Shown one piece after another: positions 10,875 through 22,493 of a stretch of DNA of 64,000 nucleotides; the stretch's first letter is position 1; every line of letters begins with the position of its first letter. Below the pieces are notes generated by a model. That model had not been told where the DNA came from. It did not search any database and saw only the letters and a list, made by a program, of their open reading frames with translations. The translations under genes were made by a program, and so were the position numbers. Origin of the DNA: Cocos nucifera (taxonomy: Eukaryota > Streptophyta > Magnoliopsida > Arecales > Arecaceae); the NCBI GenBank assembly GCA_006176705.1, contig QRFJ01000487.1:372001-436000 (forward strand). The letters are read 5' to 3'.

Positions 10875-11560
10875 ATTGAGGTGAAAGCTCAAGAGATGGA
10901 GAGAGTGCCATATGCCTCTCGTGTAGAGAGTCTTATGTACACCATGGTGTATTGTAGGCTAGATATTACCCACATAGTGAGCTAGGTCAGCAAATTCATG
11001 GCATAGCCTAGCAGGAAGCACTGGCAAGCACTAAAGTAGATCTTTAGATACTTGGTGGGTACCATTAGAGTCAGTATATGCCACAAACAATGAGGTGGAG
11101 CTGAGGGACTCTCCAACATGTCCGAGGAGGCTCGGGGCTTGATAAGAAGGTTTGTGGATGTAGATTTCGGTGGAGACATGGACACCTGGCAGTCGATGAT
11201 AGGTTTTTGTATTTAGCCTATTTGGAGGTCCAATTTCATGGAGATTATGCTTACAACCTATCATGGTCTTATCCATCACTGAGATGGAGTACATCAGCAT
11301 CACAGAGGTAGCTAAGGAGGACCTATGGTTGAAGGGCTTGGTGTTGGAAATGGATCTTATACAAGAGGCCGTCAGGATTCACTGCGATAGTCAGAGTGCA
11401 CTATTACTTGCTCAAAATACTATTTATCATGCGAGGACAAAGCACATCGACATCAGGTACTTTAGATCAAGAAGCTTGTGGAAAAAGGTGAGGTAGAGCT
11501 AGTGAAGGTCAGAATCCAATGGATGCATTGATGAAGGTACTTTCACGGACAGCTTTCAAA
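10875..11560 (+). pseudogene. Copia-1B RNase H remnant
   Basis: The remnant continues from RT through the YCRLDITH segment, the DVDFGGDMDTW region (first acidic position of RNase H), a TEMEYISIT segment (expected E-A-E-Y) and CDSQSALLLAQNTIYHARTK. Stops and a shift near 11210-11260 break it. It aligns with 6100-6676 of Copia-1A. Confidence 0.85.
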
Positions 11561-11620
11561 AATGTATGATACCGATGTGTTTGATGGATAGGATAGAGTT
11601 GATTGAGGCCTTAGAGCACT

Positions 11621-11631
11621 AAGGTGGAGAT
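11621..11631 (+). promoter_or_regulatory. Polypurine tract of Copia-1B
   Basis: AAGGTGGAGAT immediately before the LTR start TGAAGG; the upstream copy has the same tract at about 6749-6758. It would prime plus-strand synthesis. Confidence 0.7.
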
Positions 11632-12339
11632 TGAAGGGATGAGCATGGTGCTCCCAATCCTTGGAGAAAAGATGAAGAAAATCTAAGGAATTAAAGAGAG
11701 CTAGCACTCAGTGGAGTTGACTTAATTCTGAGATGAGTCAACTCTGATCTAGATGAGTCAACTCGATCTTAGAGGCAAGATGACTCGATCTTAGAGAGAT
11801 GCCAGATAGAAAATGGTGTTTCAGCATGGTGCGTAGGGGGGTCAACTCGATTCTAGTATAAGTTGACTAGATTTCAATCGAGTCAACTCGATCTCAGTAG
11901 GAGTTGACTCAAATTACGGGTAGAAGCTGGAGCAAGATTTCTATTTGGTCTAGGATAGAGCTTTATCCTAGGGGTCTTAAGGCCTACTTTGAGAAGTCTT
12001 AAGGTAGCTAACTCAGGGTTTAAACTGGGATTAAGTGCATGAGATGAGAGCATGCAAGACTTGGACTTGGGTGAGTGCTTTTATGTATGGGTTAGCCTAA
12101 GAAAGTTTTTTAGGACTGAGTCACATTGACTCGGGACATCTATATATACTTTGTATATATAGTTTTTTTTTGATACAAGAAATATAAAAACCCTTCTCTC
12201 TAAAACCCTAGCTTCATCTTTCTCTTTCTCTCTTTCTTACTTGAAATCCTAGCCGCTGTCCACATATCTTTTCCATTCTTGTTTGCTGCTATCTCCAATC
12301 TAGTTTCAGAGGTTGGTTGCTCGTGTAAGAATCTACACA
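11632..12339 (+). repeat. Copia-1B 3' LTR, first part
   Basis: It aligns with 6760-7435, with an additional 55-60 bp at the 5' end and the same U3 repeats and TATA-like site (12140). It stops at ACACA (12335-12339), the target duplication of Copia-2a. The remaining LTR continues at 19714. Confidence 0.9.
12335..12339. repeat. Target site duplication ACACA, left copy (Copia-2a)
   Basis: ACACA directly before TGTTGAC of the Copia-2a LTR; the same five bases follow the other LTR at 19709-19713. Confidence 0.92.
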
Positions 12340-13899
12340 TGTTGACCCCATGATTGATTTTGATGATTGCCAAACTTTGAGTTTATTATGTATCTAATCA
12401 TGTATTTCAAGAATGTGTGTAGAATTTTTCAAGTATTCAAAATAAAAAATTTATCTCAAGAATAAATCCTCTCAAGATGCCATGTCAAAATACTTAAAAG
12501 AATAAATTCACACTTATTTGAATGGCTTGGTATGAAGAAAGTATGATTGAAAGAAGAGAAATTAAAATTGAAGGAAGCAATCATGTTTAGAAGTGTTTAG
12601 GACCAAGAAATTCAAGTTTGGAGGTCAAATATTGAAGAAAAATGAAGTCAAAATTTTTGGAGATCTCTCCTAAAAATTTGGAGACCTCTCCTGAAATTTT
12701 GGAGATCTCTCCTAAAAATTTGGAGGCTTCTCCAAGCTGTTTGGTATACCTGCATATTATCCTGGCACATGCTCGAGACCTCTCCAAAATTGAGCGAGAC
12801 CTTTCTATTTCAGAAAATAAAAATATCATTTCTATGTTCTAAGATCAAGAGCTCTCAAAAATTTTTGAGAGCTCTCGTTGTGAATCTGAGATCTATCAAA
12901 AATTCTCAAGAGCTCTCGCTGTGAAATCAAGAGCTCTCAGAAAAATCAAGAGCTCTCCATTTGAGCGACAGCCTTCAACGAATAGTTCTACAACGGCTAT
13001 TTCTCAACTCTAATGACTATTTTAGAGCTTTCAACAGCTAGAACGCTCTCTCTAACCATCTCCAAAAGATATTTAAAGATAGAGAATCAATTGAAAAGCA
13101 AGATTAAGAGATTTAGAGAGAGAAATCATTTCCAAACCTAAGAGATTCTATTGCACATCAATAAAAGAGAAAAAAAGAAGGATTTTGCTGTGATTTCAAA
13201 GGGCATTCAAGAGCAATCATCTACAACTTCTCAAGCATTCTCTCAAGTCTCAAAGAAGATTGCTCAAGTTTCAAAAGAGCCGAATATTCAACCTCTCCTT
13301 TGAGATTAAAGAGTTTATATTCTATTTTTTATTTTGTGCTAAAATTATATACTTGTATTTTTTGTTTCTGTACAAGTTTTTTTAGGGAAAAGAAACTTGG
13401 AGATTAGGCCTGTCAAAGTCCAAAATTGAATATTATAGATTTTGGTTGGTGAGCCCAAAAAACTAACTGGATTAATAGTGATCCCAAAAAACTATTGGTA
13501 TAAGATTTTGATTGATGCTCCTTAGAAAACTAACCATATTTGTAAGCTCGAAAAAATAAACACACTATAATCAAGGATGGATTATAGTAAAAATTTTAAG
13601 AAAATCTTGGAGAGTGGACGTAGGTGCAGGTTGCACCGAACCACTATAAGTTATGGTGTTTTGTGTTATGCTTTTTTCTTCTATTTTTTTGCATACTTTG
13701 CATGCTTTTAATTCTTATCTCACTTTTATACTTTGGTTTTGCTATCTTAATTCCGCTGCTACACTATTGCTCATATTCCACAATCACTAAAGATAGCACA
13801 AATTAAAGTACATCTTGTTTAGAAAGTAAATTTGACTAAATTTTTTATAAAAACCCAATTCACCCCCCCTCCCTCTTAGGTTGCTACCTCTGGGCAATA
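12340..13899 (+). repeat. Copia-2a 5' LTR
   Basis: A 1560-bp LTR pairs with 18144-19708. The U3 part carries direct repeats of GGAGAYCTCTCCTRAAA (about 12658-12735) and GAGAGCTCTCGYTGTGAA (about 12850-12950), many of them short palindromes. The two LTRs have clear scattered substitutions, so the insertion is not recent. Confidence 0.92.
12655..12960. repeat. U3 palindromic repeat array of Copia-2a
   Basis: There are two sets of short repeats: at least four GGAG-CTCTCC-type units, then several GAGAGCTCTC units separated by GTGAATC-like spacers. The corresponding array is at 18470-18770 in the 3' LTR. An enhancer role is inferred from position. Confidence 0.65.
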
Positions 13900-13900
13900 A

Positions 13901-13912
13901 TTGGTATCAGAG
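13901..13912 (+). promoter_or_regulatory. Primer binding site of Copia-2a
   Basis: TTGGTATCAGAG, complementary to the 3' end of initiator tRNA-Met, one base after the LTR end. Confidence 0.85.
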
Positions 13913-13984
13913 TAGGTGCTCTATTATTGATTATTGACCTAACCGTCTAGAGCTAAAGATTTTAGCAATCCAAAATAAAATTTC

Positions 13985-15310
13985 TTTTTAATGATGGTCA
14001 TTTCATAAATAGACCTTCATTGTTTAATGGATCAAATTATAGTTATTGGAAAGCACAAATGTGCATCTTCATACAAGCACATGACTATAATTTATGAAAA
14101 ATTATTGTTGATGGCTCACACACCTACAATGTATTGATCATGCATAATAAAGAGATGGTCCAACTAAATGCTAAGGCTTTAAATATGCTTTATGATTCAT
14201 TAGATTTAAATGAGTTCAATCTAATTTCTTCTTGCATTTTAGCAAAATAAGTTTGGAAGAAATTGGAAACTATTTTTGAGGGAGCAAAATAAAAGAAAAT
14301 ATCAAGTTCCAAAGAAGATAAGAAAGCCCACCCCAACATATGCCTCATGGCTCATGAGGATGGAAAGAAAAAAAAAGAAAGAAAACAAAGGAAAAGGAAA
14401 GCATCATTTAAGAAGGAGCAAAGCAAAGAAATGAGAAATAAAAAAGAGAAAGAAAGTGCTATAAATCTTTGCCTCATGACCAATGAAGATGAGGTAAATT
14501 CAGAAACTTCTTCTCAATTTATATTTGATAAATTTTTTAAAGTATTTAATGATTTAATGGATGAATACAAAAAACTAAGCTTAAAAGATCTAACTTTCTT
14601 TTGGATGATAAAAAGAGTAAATTATTGAATCAAAAATAAGATATTTTAAAAGAAAAGAATGCTTTAGCTAAAGAAAAGAAAGAACTTCTCAAATTTAAAA
14701 AATTTTTAGTTAAAAAAAAGAATAAACTCTTAATTAAAAAAGAGAATTTTATGAAAGAAAAGAATTTATTTGCTAAAGAAAGAGAAAGTCATTCAAATTC
14801 TGAAAAATCTCTTATAGAAGAGAACTAAAAACTAAGAAAAGAGATTGAAAGATTAAAGTCTATGCTTAACAAGTTTATAATTAGCTCTCAAAAGCTTCAA
14901 TCTATTTTAATCAATGTAAAAGCTATTTTCAATAAAACTGGAATTAGCTATAATTCATTAAAAAAATAGAAATTTATAAACAATATGTTTAGCAAAGCTT
15001 ATTCTAAAAATTATTCTATAGCTTGCTTTAAATGCAACAAAATTGGTCATAAAATTTCTAAATATAATGATAAATGAATTAGTCATACCTTAATTAAGTA
15101 AATATGGGTTCCAAAAGAAACCATAAGCTCTAACCTCAATAGACCCAAGATGGCTTGGGTACTAAAAATTAGAAAATAATTTTGCAGATGTACCAAGCAT
15201 CCAATAAAGCAAAAGAAGCTAATTCTTATAGATGGATGCTTTGGAAATGAAAGTGGATGGATGATCGATGATGCTGGATAAAATCTAAATTTTTCTCATA
15301 TCATACCATC
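13985..15310 (+). pseudogene. Copia-2a gag (SIRE-like), ends at start of protease
   Basis: The N-terminal DUF4219/UBN2-like part contains GSNYSYWKAQMCIFIQ and AKALNMLYDSLDLNEF. It is followed by a lysine-rich basic stretch (open frame 14347-14628), NDLMDEYKKLSLK and a coiled-coil-like K/E-rich region. The knuckle CFKCNKIGHKISKY is at about 15023-15064, with Tyr where the last zinc Cys is expected. After a WVLK segment typical of the gag-protease junction, the catalytic protease motif is missing. Stops look like Gln or Trp codons changed by single transitions. Function would be RNA packaging. Confidence 0.85.
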
Positions 15311-18127
15311 AATATTTATTTGATTGATTCTATTAAATTTAATAATCTATCAATATGGTTTTATATCATATTCACTTGTTTGAGATACTTTTCATGATTC
15401 AGCAAGTTTGGTATGAGTAACTGATTTTGATGTTTGCAATAAGTTAAATAATTTATTTTTTAAATCAATATATCATGTTATGAATGAAATATTTTTTGTT
15501 TAAAAATTCAGCATGATATTTTAAGCCTCTCCATATCAATTGATAAATTTAATTTAAAAAATATTTTATTGAGTATATATGTTTTAATTGCTAAACCTAC
15601 AAGAGAATCTAATTTTTGACATTCCCCCATAAAATGCTTAAATATTAAAACTCTCGTAAAAAGTGCATGAAATAAGTACTTGAAGATAAGACATTCAATT
15701 ATAAAAATCAAGTGGTTGATATGTTGATTTGCATTGTATCTAAGATTTTCTTGTAAGAATTTGAAACTCCCTAGTTGAACTAAATGCATAAAGCATTTAT
15801 CCAGCTTTCTCTTGATTTGATCTTATTAAAATTGATTATTGGAATCCTCCTAATTGATTAATTTTTGTGATCCTCTAATTTTACTTGAATATCTCTCTTG
15901 ATCATCAATTTGATTGACTCTTTAATCTTAAAAAAAAAATTATTGATGAACATTCTTATTTTATTCCAATTGACTGATTTTGAAAATTGAATTTAAAAAA
16001 TGATCTCTTTGAATCTTTTGAAGTTGATATCAAGCAAGATGTTTCAAGAAAGTTATCGTTTATCTTTAAAGCTAAATATTTAAAAAGAACTTCAGTTTTA
16101 AGTAATTGGTATCAAATAGCTTACTATTTGTTATGTATTTAATTGATTTATTTTTTGATAAAAAGAAAAAAATATCTTTGTTTCAAATCTAGTTTTGCAT
16201 AGCTATATCTTTTGATATAATATCATTTGAGACAAATTCAAAAATTCATAACTTTTCTGAAACTATAATTGCTTAATATTTCTTAAGAAAAAGAAGAGAT
16301 GATATTTTGAAGAATAACTTAAAATCTCTTTATAGTGTACCTTGACTGATTTGCTAATATCAATTCAAATTGATTTATCTGAATCAATATATCTTTATCA
16401 ATTCAAAACTAAATTCATTGGCATCAAGCTGAACTTATAAATTAATCTTTAAATGATATTAAACTATTAAGAAAATCATGATTTGGTCTAAATTTTAGTT
16501 TAATTGATATTAAAAAAAATTTAAAAAAATTTTCACTCTTAGTACCATTAATATCATTCTTGTCCTGCATTTTATTGTAATATTTTTGGTAAAAGAATTA
16601 AATATAATGTCTTAAATCTATTTTTCATTGACATACTCTTGATGTGATACCATTTGAGATAAATTTAAAAAATTTTATATTTTTTTAAACTTAATTAAGT
16701 AATTTCTTATGACAAAAAAATCTAAATTTAAATAAAAATATTTTTTAATTACTTATGATACTCTTTTGATCTTCTTAATGTTTATTCTTATTATATACAT
16801 CCTTTTATAAACATCCTTTGAATTTAATAAAAAATAAAACTTTTGTAAAAAAAATTTGGTGTCATACCTTTAAATTTTATTTAATTTTAAAATAATTTTA
16901 TTTACAAAAGTAAGAAAGAGAATATATTAAATAAAAAATGATCATTTAATTGAAAAGAGATTTGAAATTAAAAATATATTTCAAATTTAGAAAATCTATA
17001 TTTAATATTTAAATTCATGTTAAATATGCTTGATTTGAAAGAAAAAGAAGGAGAAAAGTTGAAAAGTAAAATAATCTAGCTATAATTATGAAAAAAAGGG
17101 AAAGATAATATTATTAAAATATTAAAAGAAAAATAAATTCTTGGTACCTTCAAAATAAGGGGAGAAATACTTTTTTATCTTGATTTGATTGAAATTTTGA
17201 TTAACTTGCATTAAGACAATTAAATTTTGATCTTAAATTTTTAATTAATTACTTTATGATCTTCATAAATGAAGGTTTCAAATGAATATCTAATTTAATT
17301 TAAATGATTTGATTGCTCTATCTTATTTTTGGATAATTAGTTGGAGTTAAATTAAATTTGAAAACATATTCTTACTATAAGAAATAAATTTCTAAACTTA
17401 ATCTTGAAACTCATTTTAAAATTTAAATTTGATACTAAATTTTTTATGTGTATTACAAAATTCTTATGAATTATTTATATTAAAGTAATTTTTACTCAAA
17501 GCAATGAATTTGAAAATGTGACTATCTTATGCTTTGATATTTTCTTTTTACTTTATCTGATACATCTTCGATACATATCTTTTTCGAACTTAATTGACTA
17601 AAATTTTTTAAGAAAAGAAAAGATTGAATATTGAATTAAATGCTATACTTGATTTCATATTCAAATCTTTTGAAAAACTCTATTCCTCTTAAAGCTTAAA
17701 AGTGCATATTTAAAAATCTAATTAAAAAATTCATATTCATTCAAAAAGAGGGAGAGCCTTTGATATTTTAATTCAAGCTAATTTTTGAAATTAAAATAAA
17801 TATTTAAAACTTATTTTGAGTCAAAGAATAAATTTTCAAAAAAGAAGATGATTCATTTAAATTGATTTTATAGATCTCATACATCTCTCAATTTAATGCT
17901 TTGATGTTGATTTTGATGACTTCTTGTTTCTTCCCATGAGCTTTTTGATATTGTCAAAAAAGGAGAGAAGTATATTGAGTATGTGAAATATGTATGTACT
18001 AATGATGTGCAATAAATTAGAAACTCATTAAAAAAAATTTCAAAGAATTTTTTCATGAAGTTTAATTTATTATTCTTATCTTGATTCACATTAGTTTCTT
18101 TAGCATATACTCAAAGTTTTGCCATCA
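15311..18127. other. Copia-2a non-coding AT-rich interior
   Basis: No pol motif was found on either strand over 2.8 kb. The last part (17880-18143) and other blocks match the reverse complement of Copia-2b (44349-44730 and beyond), so this filler belongs to the family rather than being random decay of this copy. A minus-strand open frame at 15508-15789 and one at 17877-18089 have no recognisable domain and lie in AT-rich sequence. Confidence 0.75.
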
Positions 18128-18143
18128 TCAAAAAGGAAAAGAT
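18128..18143 (+). promoter_or_regulatory. Polypurine tract of Copia-2a
   Basis: CAAAAAGGAAAAGAT directly before TGTTGAC of the 3' LTR. Confidence 0.75.
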
Positions 18144-19708
18144 TGTTGACACCATAATTGATTTTGATAATTGTCAAATTTTGAGTTTATTATGTATCTA
18201 ATCATGTGTTTCAAGAATATGGGTAGGATTTTTCAAGTATTCAAAATGAAGAATTTATCTCAAAAATAAATCCGCTCAAGATATCATGCCAAAATACTTA
18301 AAAGAATAAATTCACACTTATTTGAATGGCTTAGTATGGAGAAAGAATGATTGGAAGAAGAGAAATTAAAATTGAAGGAAGCAATCGTATTTAGAAATGT
18401 TTAGAGATAAGAAATTCAAATTTGGAAGGTCAAACATTGAAGAAAAATGAAGTCAAAATTTTTGAAGATGTCTCCTGAAAATTTGGAGACCTCTCCTAAA
18501 ATTTTGGAGATCTCTCCTAAAAATTTGGAGGCTTCTCTAAGCTATTTGGCATACCTATATATTGCCCTAGTACATGCTCGAGACCTCTCCAAAACTGAGC
18601 GAGATCTCTCCATTTCAAAAAATAAAAACATCATTTTTGTGTTTTGAGACTGAGAGCTCTCAAAAATTTTTGAGAGCTCTCGCTGTGAATCCGAGACCTC
18701 TCAAAATTTCTCGAGAGCTCTCGCTGTGAAACCGAAAAATCTCACAGAAAAATCAAGAGCTCTCCATTTGTGCGATAGCCTTCAACGGATAGTACTACAA
18801 TGGCTATTTCTCAATTCCAATGGCTATTTTAGAGCTTCCAATGGCTAGAACTCTCTCTCCAACCATCTTTAAAGATATTTAAAAATGGAGAATAAATTGA
18901 AAAGCAAGATTAAGAGATTTAGAGAGAGAAATCATTTCCAAACCTAAGGGATTCTATTGCACATTAATAAAAGAGAAAAAGAGAGGGATTTTGCTATTAT
19001 TTCAAAGGGCATTCAAAAATAATCTTCTACAACTTCTCAAGCATCCTCTCAAGCCTCAAAGAAGAGTGCTCAAGCTTTAAAATAGCCAAATATTCAACCT
19101 CTTCTTCAAGATTAAAGAATTTACATTCTATTTTTTATTTTGTGCTGAAATTCTGTACTTGTATTTTTTGTTTCTTTACAAGTTTTTTTAGGAGAAAGAA
19201 ACTTAGAGATTAAGCCCATCCAAGTCCGAAATTGAATATTATAGATTTTAGTTGGTGAGCCCGAAAAACCAACTGGGTTAATAGCAATCCCTGAAAACTA
19301 TTAGTGTAAGATTTTGGTTGGTGCTCCTTAGAAAACCAACTAGGTTTATTTGTGAGTTTGAAAAAATAAACACACTGTAATCAAGGATGGATTATAGTAA
19401 AAATTCCAAGAAAAACTTAAAAAGTAGACGTAGGTGCAGGTTGCACCAAACCACTATAAATTATGATGTTTTTATGTTGTGCTTTTTTCTTCTATCTCTT
19501 TGCATACTTTGCATGCTTTTAATTCTTGTCTCACTTTTATACTTTGATTTTGGTATCTTAATTCCGCTACTATACTATTGCTTATATTCCACAATCACTA
19601 AAGATAGCATAAATTAAAGTACATCTTGTTTAGAAAGTAAATTTGGCTAAAATTTTTTTAAGAACATAATTCACCCCTCCTCTCTTGGGTTGCTACCTCT
19701 GGGCAACA
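18144..19708 (+). repeat. Copia-2a 3' LTR
   Basis: It pairs with 12340-13899 and ends GGGCAACA, followed by the ACACA target duplication. It holds the same U3 repeat words. Open frames in it (18447-18647, 19387-19617) have a counterpart in the other LTR (12642-12842, 13624-13806), so they are LTR frames and not genes. Confidence 0.92.
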
Positions 19709-19713
19709 ACACA
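19709..19713. repeat. Target site duplication ACACA, right copy (Copia-2a)
   Basis: Perfect match to 12335-12339. What follows continues the Copia-1B LTR. Confidence 0.92.
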
Positions 19714-19736
19714 GGTCTAGGGAACAAGTCCCAACA
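19714..19736 (+). repeat. Copia-1B 3' LTR, last 23 bp
   Basis: The stretch ends AACAAGTCCCAACA, matching GCAAGTCCCAATA at the end of the middle LTR (7423-7435). It proves that Copia-2a sits inside the Copia-1B LTR and marks the right end of Copia-1B. Confidence 0.85.
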
Positions 19737-19955
19737 CTTGGCTCAGTAAATATTTGTCTCAACTTGGCTCAATTTGTTGAATAGAGCCGAGTTCAAGACG
19801 AGTTTAAGGCACCCTTTTACACTCTCGAGCCGAGCTCAAGCTGGATTCTTACAGACTCGCCGAGCCCATGCTGAGCTCCGAACTAGCTAAAAAAAGAACC
19901 AAGCTGAGCCGAGCTTTTACTAGCTTAAGCTTGACTCGGCTCAGTAACACCCCTA
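19737..19955. mobile_element. hAT-like non-autonomous element, one end
   Basis: Recurrent CTCGGCTCGAGC-type words occur here, and the right end read on the minus strand is TAGGGGTGTTACTGAGCCG, similar to plant hAT-family MITE ends. Only this end is present. The other end would lie left of the Copia-1 array, which presumably inserted into it. The superfamily is assigned by end similarity only. Confidence 0.45.
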
Positions 19956-20245
19956 GATAGAACTCCAACCCTCTTAATAAAAAAAAAAACTCTACCCTCT
20001 TCGCCCAACTCACCATCTATCCTCTTTGCCCAATCGGTGCTCCATCTGCTCCCCCTCCCTCCACTTAACCAGTGCGCCACTTGCTCCCCCCCTCTTTCAC
20101 TCCTCCATTCAACTGATGATAAAGACATCCCTCATCTCCTTAGCTCATCTACTAGATTCCCTTCAAACCATTATGCCTCTCCTCCACTCAATGGATGCCC
20201 AAATCACCCTTCCTTCTCTCAAACTAGCCACCCTTCCACCAATCC

Positions 20246-20247
<2 letters not shown>

Positions 20248-20330
<83 letters not shown>
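20248..20330. repeat. Compound microsatellite (CT)n-(ATCT)10
   Basis: An uninterrupted CT run of about 42 bases is followed by ten ATCT units. Open frames of serine/leucine repeats through it are artefacts. The flanks at 19956-20247 (CT/CA-rich) and 20331-20624 hold nothing else I recognise. Confidence 0.95.
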
Positions 20331-20331
<1 letters not shown>

Positions 20332-20624
20332 ACTTCTTCCAATGCTTTGTGATGTATTAGCTAAGTAAGTTCTCTTTTTTAGCCCCAAATGCTTAGCAAT
20401 CAATGGGCCTATAATAATTAGGAGCTATCCACTTCGAATCCATCACCCGAGGTAATTTTTCTCGGCTTTGCATAGCATAAAAATCCACTAATCCTTCATC
20501 TCTTAATCCAGATGGGTCATAAAATATGAGTAAGATAATTTTGTTAACTCAAATTTTATTATACCATTATTTAGATATTATCACATTAACTAGACATTTT
20601 TTGGGGGGTTGTAGGTAGATTTGA

Positions 20625-22188
20625 AGACCACTTGAATTTCGAATTACCTAAATATCGCTACCAACATTGTGGCATTATATTCTGATATCAAGAGTGTACA
20701 TATAATATAAAGCATGCAATATAAGTAGACCTACTTTTCCTTTGTACTGTCAGGAAGGGAGGGTTGTTCTACCCTATTTGAATAAACTCCAGAATTTCTG
20801 GATAATTTGTTGGATTATAATGGTGGAAGAAGAGGTTCAAGGTTTTAAGAAAATATCAAAACATACAACTCGATGTTCATGTTTACATCAATAGCTACAA
20901 AAATTATTAATAAGATTAATACTAAGCCAGGTCTATATATTTTTCGGATCAATAGTCAAAATCATCATAGGATTCATTGCTGCCTATTAATGATGAAAAG
21001 CCTAAACTTGCTCAATTATCTATATATAATACAGAAAATAAGGTTAATAATAAAATTAAAGCATCAAATCCTAATGATGGCTCATAGACTATTGATTTAG
21101 AAATTGTAGAAGGTTTGGTAGAAATATTTGATAAGAAAAATAAGATTGTCAAAGCTTTTAAAGTGGCTAGAGATCGATTTAAGCAATAAGAATTTTTATC
21201 AATATGATTAAAATTGTTGGGAATACATTGGGAAGATGGTTTGCAATATAATTCTCCTTCATGTAGTGAAATAGCTAAATTAATTGTTAGTGATTTGGGT
21301 CAAGTTGATCGATATCGTGATATTATTATCGAGCATAAAACTAAAAAATTAAAACATTTCAGTTATATGTACCCTAGTTTGTGGCTATACAATACTCAAT
21401 TTTATTTTGGTACAGTGAAGATGGCTTTAGAATTGATATTAAATATAGGGTACACTTTCAAAAATATTCATTGATTAGACAATATATTATGGTGCAAGAA
21501 TTTTATGCTTACAAATTGCAATAGAGGATGGAGGAAGGCAAAACATTAACACAAAAAGGCTGTTTGTTCCAACAATATATAGTGCATATTTTCTTATGTA
21601 TTGAAGAAGAAAGACTTAATTATATCAGAAGAAATTAAAAAGATCTTAGATCTAAAATTTATAAAGATATCAAAGATGCAATTCTTAGAAGTGATATCGA
21701 TGGTAATGCAATTGGTAAAAGAGTTATATAACTTTCAACTTTTACCAGAAGCCAACGGTATATAATCCAAAATTATGAAAATATAATAGCTATTTATAAA
21801 TGGTATGAACATCCTAATTTATTCATAGCATTTACCTGTAATGTTGATATAGTTCAAAATACAATCTGTACTAAATTTTGTAGTTGGTTGGAGATCTAAA
21901 GATAGATCTGATATTATTAGTAGAGTTTTTAAATTGAAAGTTGAAAAATTGATACAAAATCTTACAAAAAGAGAATATTTGAAAAAAAATCATCATGGGT
22001 ATAATTTCAATCCCTTAATGGTTATATATATAATTATTACTATATACTTAGCTACCTCAGCATAAATCTTGATTGATATGGTATAGATTTTGTCTATCTA
22101 TAGCTTGTTATACAGTAGAATTTCATAAATGTGGTTTACATCATGTTCATATTTTGTTTTGGTTACAACAAGATTATAAATATTCAAT
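20625..22188 (+). pseudogene. Helitron Rep (N-terminal half), interrupted by Copia-5
   Basis: The segments follow the Helitron-like N domain in order: YRYQHCG with a degraded second zinc motif, EGRVVLPYLNK, YNSMFMFTS, KPGLYIFRINSQNHHRI, RDIIIEHKTKKL, a DIDGNAIGKRV segment, TFTRSQRYIIQNYENIIAIY, PNLFIAFTCN, and finally HHVHILFWLQQ at about 22139-22171, the HUH endonuclease motif. Rep nicks and joins DNA in rolling-circle transposition. Many stops and frameshifts are present, and the gene is cut 38 bp after the HUH motif by the Copia-5 LTR. The helicase half would lie beyond the right end of the window. Confidence 0.82.
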
Positions 22189-22328
22189 TATTAGGAAAAG
22201 TGTCCTAAAGCGAATCGTCTAACCTATATATGGCTGTAATTTTGTACATGAATTAGATTAATAAAAATTATTTTTGGTAGTTCATCATATTGCATCTCCT
22301 TAAAACTTCTTTCATGATGAAGTCCTTG

Positions 22329-22370
22329 GAACTATGAAAGATCGATAAAGAAATATTTATCGAATAGTTC
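22329..22370 (+). other. Conserved LTR hairpin H1 in Copia-5
   Basis: The inner stem CGATAAA/TTTATCG (22343-22362) has a 6-nt loop. The outer stem GAACTAT/ATAGTTC (22329-22335 with 22364-22370) differs from Copia-4 (GAACCAT/ATGGTTC) by a compensated C:G to T:A change. Confidence 0.6.
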
Positions 22371-22488
22371 TTAAACTAAGTTTGCGATCAAATGATACGT
22401 TATTATTAGGACAATTAGGTCGTTATGTGCCATATAGGTTGGTTGTCCTCTTAACCAAGAAGTATGATGATACCAATATGACATATAG

Positions 22489-22493
22489 GTAAG
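22489..22493. repeat. Target site duplication GTAAG, left copy (Copia-4)
   Basis: GTAAG before the Copia-4 LTR; repeated at 50645-50649 after its other end. Confidence 0.88.

Larger units (their letters stand above)
12340..19708 (+). mobile_element. Copia-2a: gag-only SIRE-like LTR element (TR-GAG/LARD-like)
   Basis: A 7369-bp element has two LTRs of about 1.56 kb starting TGTTGAC and ending GGGCAATA/GGGCAACA, a tRNA-Met primer site, a polypurine tract and a perfect 5-bp target duplication. The 4.2-kb interior encodes only a SIRE-type gag up to the start of protease. The remaining 2.8 kb is AT-rich and without coding. Known gag-only terminal-repeat elements (TR-GAG) and large non-coding ones (LARD) have this plan and depend on enzymes from others. 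Copia-2b is a second, independent copy of the same design. Confidence 0.88.
6760..19736 (+). mobile_element. Copia-1B: Tork/Tnt1-like LTR retrotransposon, split by Copia-2a
   Basis: The order is LTR, primer site, gag, protease, integrase, RT, RNase H, purine tract, LTR, which is the Ty1/copia order. Lineage is judged from gag (UBN2 type), the LLLYVDDMLIA and GSMRKILGMKIFRDR segments, and the RNase H end. Copia-2a (12340-19708) lies inside its 3' LTR. Without that insertion the element is about 5.6 kb, normal for the lineage. All coding parts carry stops or frameshifts. Confidence 0.85.
22189..22493 (+). repeat. Copia-5 5' LTR, first part
   Basis: It is homologous to the starts of the Copia-3 and Copia-4 LTRs, sharing CAAAGCGAATC-like, GTGCCATATAGGTTGG and TTGTCCTCTTAACC words. 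It contains hairpin H1 (22329-22370) and ends with GTAAG, the target duplication of Copia-4. Confidence 0.82.

Noticed and set aside
15508..15789. 93-codon minus-strand frame in Copia-2a interior
   Set aside because: AT-rich, no recognised domain, and no matching open frame in Copia-2b.
20026..20360. Two open frames of 107-108 codons
   Set aside because: Serine/leucine/tyrosine repeats from the CT and ATCT microsatellite.
22343..22362. H1 as a transcription terminator
   Set aside because: Not GC-rich, no T-run following, and terminators of that kind are bacterial; the site is in a plant LTR.
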